Origin: Nitrospira sp. UBA2083
GTDB taxonomy: Bacteria > Nitrospirota > Nitrospiria > Nitrospirales > Nitrospiraceae
Assembly (NCBI GenBank): GCA_002331625.1
Contig: DCZN01000035.1
Coordinates: 9,727-24,270, forward strand
Length of the DNA stretch: 14,544 nucleotides
Direction: 5' to 3'
Positions 12,253 to 14,544 of this stretch are shown piece by piece. Positions within the stretch are counted from its first letter, which is position 1. Each line of letters begins with the position of its first letter. The notes under the pieces are model-generated. The model was not told the origin of the DNA. It worked only from the letters and a program-made list of their open reading frames with translations, and searched no databases. The position numbers and the translations under genes are program-made.

Positions 12253-12531
12253 TCAGTCACGTCCTTTGGCAGGTTTCCTGGTCATCCGTCTTTCAGACTC
12301 CGCCACCATCGCGAGGGTCTTGTCGATCGCGAGGATGGTTTTGGCGGTCGAGCGGATGACTTGCTTGGCCATATGATCGAGAATGGCAGGATCTTCGATC
12401 GGGGAAAATCGCTCTCCGCCTTGCCTGAGGAGCTCCCCCATCGTGAGGTGAGCTTGTTTGGCTTTACGGGCCAGACGGCGCTTTTGAGTGGGACTCATCA
12501 GAACTGGAACCTGCACAGTCGTGGACGGCAT
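12253..12531 (-). CDS. Ribbon-helix-helix-like small protein, putative repressor or antitoxin-like
   Basis: 92 residues with GGAGGAGG just upstream of ATG 12531. The N-terminus TTVQVPVLM (4-12) looks like the DNA-contacting strand of a ribbon-helix-helix protein, followed by helix A (about 13-27, SPTQKRRLARKAKQA) and helix B (30-42, TMGELLRQGGERF), which resembles the sxseliRxg pattern of CopG/MetJ-type proteins. The C-terminal half (DPAILDHMAKQVIRSTAKTILAIDKTLAMV) is a long amphipathic helix region, perhaps for oligomerisation or for binding the partner. It is basic overall. A perfect palindrome lies 14 nt upstream, which fits autorepression. The family assignment is by motif only. Confidence 0.7.
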   Translation of the reverse strand: MPSTTVQVPVLMSPTQKRRLARKAKQAHLTMGELLRQGGERFSPIEDPAILDHMAKQVIRSTAKTILAIDKTLAMVAESERRMTRKPAKGRD

Positions 12532-12544
12532 CGCCTCCTCCAGG

Positions 12545-12563
12545 ATATATAGACCCTATATAT
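12545..12563. promoter_or_regulatory. Perfect AT-rich palindrome, candidate operator of the RHH/coiled-coil pair
   Basis: ATATATAG (12545-12552), ACC, CTATATAT (12556-12563): 8-bp perfect arms with a 3-bp centre, ending 14 bp before the ATG on the minus strand. On the minus strand a TCGACA (12590-12585) upstream could be a -35 box, with an AT-rich -10 at or inside the palindrome, so a bound repressor would block RNA polymerase. Promoter details are uncertain. Confidence 0.6.
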
Positions 12564-12658
12564 GTACCATGCTCCGGTCCTGCCTGTCGAATATGGAGAG
12601 CATTGGACTATGTCCTTAATCTGCTCTATTTTCAGGAGTGCTGCCTATAGACACATCA

Positions 12659-13801
12659 TCATGGAATGGCATTGCTTGAAACGCCGAGTCCGGCCCGCAC
12701 CGTCGCCCACTCAAAGGTAAACGGCTCAGTCTTCTGCTTCGGCATCTGCGCAAGTTGTTCTTTGAGATGATCGGCCCTGGCGCTGCTCATCGGATGGGTG
12801 GAGAGCCATTCCACGCGCCCCTCGTCTTTCTCCGCTAACCGCTGGAAGAAGGTGATCATGCCCTCGGGATTGATCTTGGCACGGTGGAGCAGCTGAAGAC
12901 CGGTTAGATCCGCCTCAGTTTCTTGTGCCCGGCCGAACTTTAGCGTCATCAATTCCACGCCGAGTTGCTTCATGATGCCGCCCAATCCTGGTGGATTCCC
13001 CAGCACGATCGACACAACGGCCACAAAGCCCAGCTGTTTGACGATCCGTTCGAGCCCATGCCGCTGAAGCACATGGTTCAGCTCATGGGCTAAGACGCCT
13101 GCTACTTCTTCAGGGTTTTCAGCTTTCTTCATCAATCCGGTAAATACAACAATATAGCCCCCAGGCAACGCAAAGGCATTTACCACGTCGCTCTTCACGA
13201 CAGTGACTTCAAACTTATAGGGATTATCCGGGATCGGACCAGTGAGCCGATGGATCATCTCACTCACTGCCTCTACGGCAGGGCCGTCCTTTTTGACATC
13301 CTGACGAGCGAGAAAGTCACGGTAGGCCGATTCGCCCAACTTCTGTTCCCACTCCACCGGGATACGATCTACAGCGAGCTCTACCAGCAGGTCGCTCCCA
13401 AACCAGAGTCCCAACACCAGGGCCACCAGTCCCCCTCCGACAACGCCCCAGACGATCCGATGCCGTTGCCGAACTTGGCGAACTTGTTCGGCCGCCCGTT
13501 CCAGCGGCAGGGTTAAGCGATCCGGTGCGGCTTGTCGGAACGCTCGGATGACGTCAGGATTCTTCAAATATAGCGTCCGCTGACCCGTTGGCCCAGCCCA
13601 GTTGAGAACGAGCTGATCATGATTGATCCCTCCGGCGGAGACCGCCATGTCGGCGAATGCCACCGATTCGGACTGACCCTGGCCGAGCCCGTCGAGAAAC
13701 GTGACCGTCAACGCCTGCCCTTCGACATGGACCAGACAGGGCATGCCGGTAGCAGGAAATTCGTCACCAAAACAAAGTGCGTTGGGAGTACTCTCTAGCA
13801 T
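12659..13801 (-). CDS. M48 family membrane-bound zinc metalloprotease
   Basis: 380 residues. The catalytic motif HELNH is at 239-243 (His239, Glu240, His243) and the third zinc ligand region ETEAD at 294-298 (Glu294, Asp298). The downstream WLSTHPMSSAR (332-342) is a common M48 signature. One transmembrane segment (about 117-137) separates a beta-rich N-terminal domain (1-90) from the protease domain, so the N-terminal part should face the cytoplasm and the protease the periplasm, or the reverse. A second hydrophobic stretch (257-268) may be membrane-associated. Members degrade misfolded envelope proteins, as BepA and LoiP do in E. coli. ATG 13801 lacks a clear Shine-Dalgarno and overlaps the end of a small open frame upstream, so coupling is possible. 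Confidence 0.92.
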   Translation of the reverse strand: MLESTPNALCFGDEFPATGMPCLVHVEGQALTVTFLDGLGQGQSESVAFADMAVSAGGINHDQLVLNWAGPTGQRTLYLKNPDVIRAFRQAAPDRLTLPLERAAEQVRQVRQRHRIVWGVVGGGLVALVLGLWFGSDLLVELAVDRIPVEWEQKLGESAYRDFLARQDVKKDGPAVEAVSEMIHRLTGPIPDNPYKFEVTVVKSDVVNAFALPGGYIVVFTGLMKKAENPEEVAGVLAHELNHVLQRHGLERIVKQLGFVAVVSIVLGNPPGLGGIMKQLGVELMTLKFGRAQETEADLTGLQLLHRAKINPEGMITFFQRLAEKDEGRVEWLSTHPMSSARADHLKEQLAQMPKQKTEPFTFEWATVRAGLGVSSNAIP

Positions 13802-13968
13802 GGCATGACATACGGCAGCTCAAAATGGCTGCCGACCAGGCCGCAGCCGAGCGGAAAGCGGAGGCGTGACAGTTTCCACCCTCCCGCCCCGAGCTGCCCA
13901 GACAGCTCCTTCCTCGCGTGGGGTACGGTGAGGGTTTCCTGCGATCCGAGAGCAAGATTGGCGGCCAT
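13795..13968 (-). CDS. Possible 57-residue small protein between the AIM24-like and M48 genes
   Basis: On the minus strand ATG 13968 opens a frame of 57 codons ending at TAG 13797-13795. It begins 12 nt after the stop of the AIM24-like gene and overlaps the start of the M48 gene by 7 bases (ATGCTAG), a spacing typical of operon genes. Third codon positions are mostly G or C, as expected for a real gene here. The product (starting MAANLALGSQETLTVP, ending SHFELPYVMPC) has two Cys, no clear signal peptide and no family I recognise. There is no convincing Shine-Dalgarno. It may be a real small gene or simply the spacer between the two neighbours. Confidence 0.35.
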   Translation of the reverse strand: MAANLALGSQETLTVPHARKELSGQLGAGGWKLSRLRFPLGCGLVGSHFELPYVMPC

Positions 13969-13980
13969 TTTTAGCTGCCG

Positions 13981-14544
13981 CTACTCGGTGACCGGAATAA
14001 ACTGCCGTACCCACGCCCCGAAACCGCCAGGGTTGCGGCTCTGTATAAACACGACACCGGGTCCACGGAACCGGCAGACGAATCCTTCCCCCGAGGTGAA
14101 ACTGGCCACCCATCCGGACGTGGCTTTTTCAATGTTGTACGTGGTCGTGCTGGACCACGCGACCAAATGACTGTTGTCCACGATATATTCCTGCCCCGGT
14201 TTCAAGTCGATCTTATGAATGGCTCCGAAGCTGTTCAGGACGAGCATGCCCTTCCCGCTCATCTTCAGGATGAAGAAGCCCTCCCCACCCAGCAAACCTC
14301 GACTCATACTCTGCATCTGGCTGTCGATGTTCACCCCGTCCGCACCCGCCAGAAATCCGTCTTTCTGCACCATGTATTCATTCACGCCATCCAGCTCAAG
14401 CACAACGATCTCCCCAGGCACGGTGGGAGCAAGCAACGCTTCGCCGGCTCCCCGACTGGCGCGCAAGGTCTGGAAGAAAAACTTCTCGCCGGTCAGAAAC
14501 TTGCGTGACAGCGCTCCCAGGAACCCGCCCTCCATCTTACTTTC
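13981..14544 (-). CDS. AIM24 / TIGR00266 family protein, N-terminus outside the window
   Basis: The frame is open to the last base of the window (ESK precedes Met14535), so the start lies beyond it; 187 residues are visible. Relatives of about 220-260 residues have an N-terminal part before the GGxLGAL segment seen here, so the Met at 14535 is internal. Landmarks are GGFLGALSRKFLTGEKFFFQTL, PGEIVVLELDG, DGFLAGADGVNIDSQ, GLLGGEGFFILKMSGKG, GMLVLNSFGAIHKIDL and VDNSHLVAWSSTTTYNIEKA, the usual beta-helix-like repeats, ending with a FRGPGVVFIQSRNPGGF-type segment. The family is related to the mitochondrial AIM24 protein and has no established activity in bacteria. It is probably the first gene of an operon with the M48 protease. 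Confidence 0.88.
   Translation of the reverse strand, partial: ESKMEGGFLGALSRKFLTGEKFFFQTLRASRGAGEALLAPTVPGEIVVLELDGVNEYMVQKDGFLAGADGVNIDSQMQSMSRGLLGGEGFFILKMSGKGMLVLNSFGAIHKIDLKPGQEYIVDNSHLVAWSSTTTYNIEKATSGWVASFTSGEGFVCRFRGPGVVFIQSRNPGGFGAWVRQFIPVTE

Noticed and set aside
12567..12603. Loose inverted repeat (CATGCTC / GAGAGCATTG) upstream of the RHH-like gene
   Set aside because: Arms are short with a gap and loop of over 20 nt; no T-run follows, so neither a terminator nor an operator is supported.
13820..14113. 97-residue minus-strand frame overlapping the AIM24-like gene and the spacer
   Set aside because: It runs inside the AIM24-like coding region in another frame and is Arg/Pro-rich with no conserved pattern.
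1..14544. tRNA, rRNA, CRISPR array or IS element
   Set aside because: I looked for cloverleaf-like T-loop motifs, regularly spaced repeats and transposase motifs on both strands and saw none.

Overview
The window looks like a piece of a chromosome from a moderately GC-rich Gram-negative bacterium. My best guess is Nitrospira or a close relative. The guess rests on gene content remembered from that group: a KamA-type aminomutase next to a long two-domain dCTP deaminase, a TIGR04283/TIGR04282 glycosyltransferase pair, and small DUF3015, TRL-like and DUF3332 envelope proteins. No rRNA, tRNA, CRISPR array, insertion sequence or prophage gene is visible. Both ends are cut inside genes: the aminomutase at the left and an AIM24-like protein at the right.

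Layout. (1) Positions 1-4792, + strand, form one tightly packed, probably co-transcribed block: C-terminal end of a KamA-family radical SAM aminomutase, dCTP deaminase, a four-helix membrane protein with a His-rich N-terminus, a family 2 glycosyltransferase, a DUF2064 nucleotide-sugar-type transferase, a short-chain dehydrogenase/reductase and a Cys-rich zinc-ribbon-like protein. (2) Positions 4836-8172, - strand: a BEM46-like alpha/beta hydrolase, a DUF4105/Lnb-type periplasmic plus beta-barrel protein, and a secreted DUF3015 protein with its own promoter. (3) Positions 8537-9697, + strand: a TRL-like lipoprotein with a textbook sigma70 promoter and intrinsic terminator, then a small outer-membrane beta-barrel protein. 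(4) Positions 9757-10347, - strand: a DUF3332 protein. (5) Positions 10503-11113, + strand: a Phd/YefM-RelE/ParE toxin-antitoxin operon with a near-consensus promoter and a palindromic candidate operator. (6) Positions 11110-14544, - strand: an orphan small protein whose stop codon overlaps the toxin stop, a YfcE-type metallophosphoesterase, a ribbon-helix-helix-like plus coiled-coil gene pair under a perfect AT-rich palindrome, an M48 membrane metalloprotease, a possible 57-residue gene, and the partial AIM24-family gene.

How the genes fit together. The centre (4836-10347) is a group of envelope genes: one periplasmic/outer-membrane enzyme candidate, two secreted small proteins, one lipoprotein, one beta-barrel and one membrane-anchored protein. 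The right part is accessory in style, with small autoregulated modules.

I found no clearly new large system. The items most worth a second look are the unrecognised RHH/coiled-coil pair with its 19-bp palindrome (12052-12563), the heptamer-repeat inverted repeat that supplies the ribosome-binding site and N-terminal codons of the DUF2064 gene (2761-2890), the toxin/orphan gene junction at CTAG (11110-11113), and the hairpin sitting on the start of the DUF4105 gene (7611-7645).
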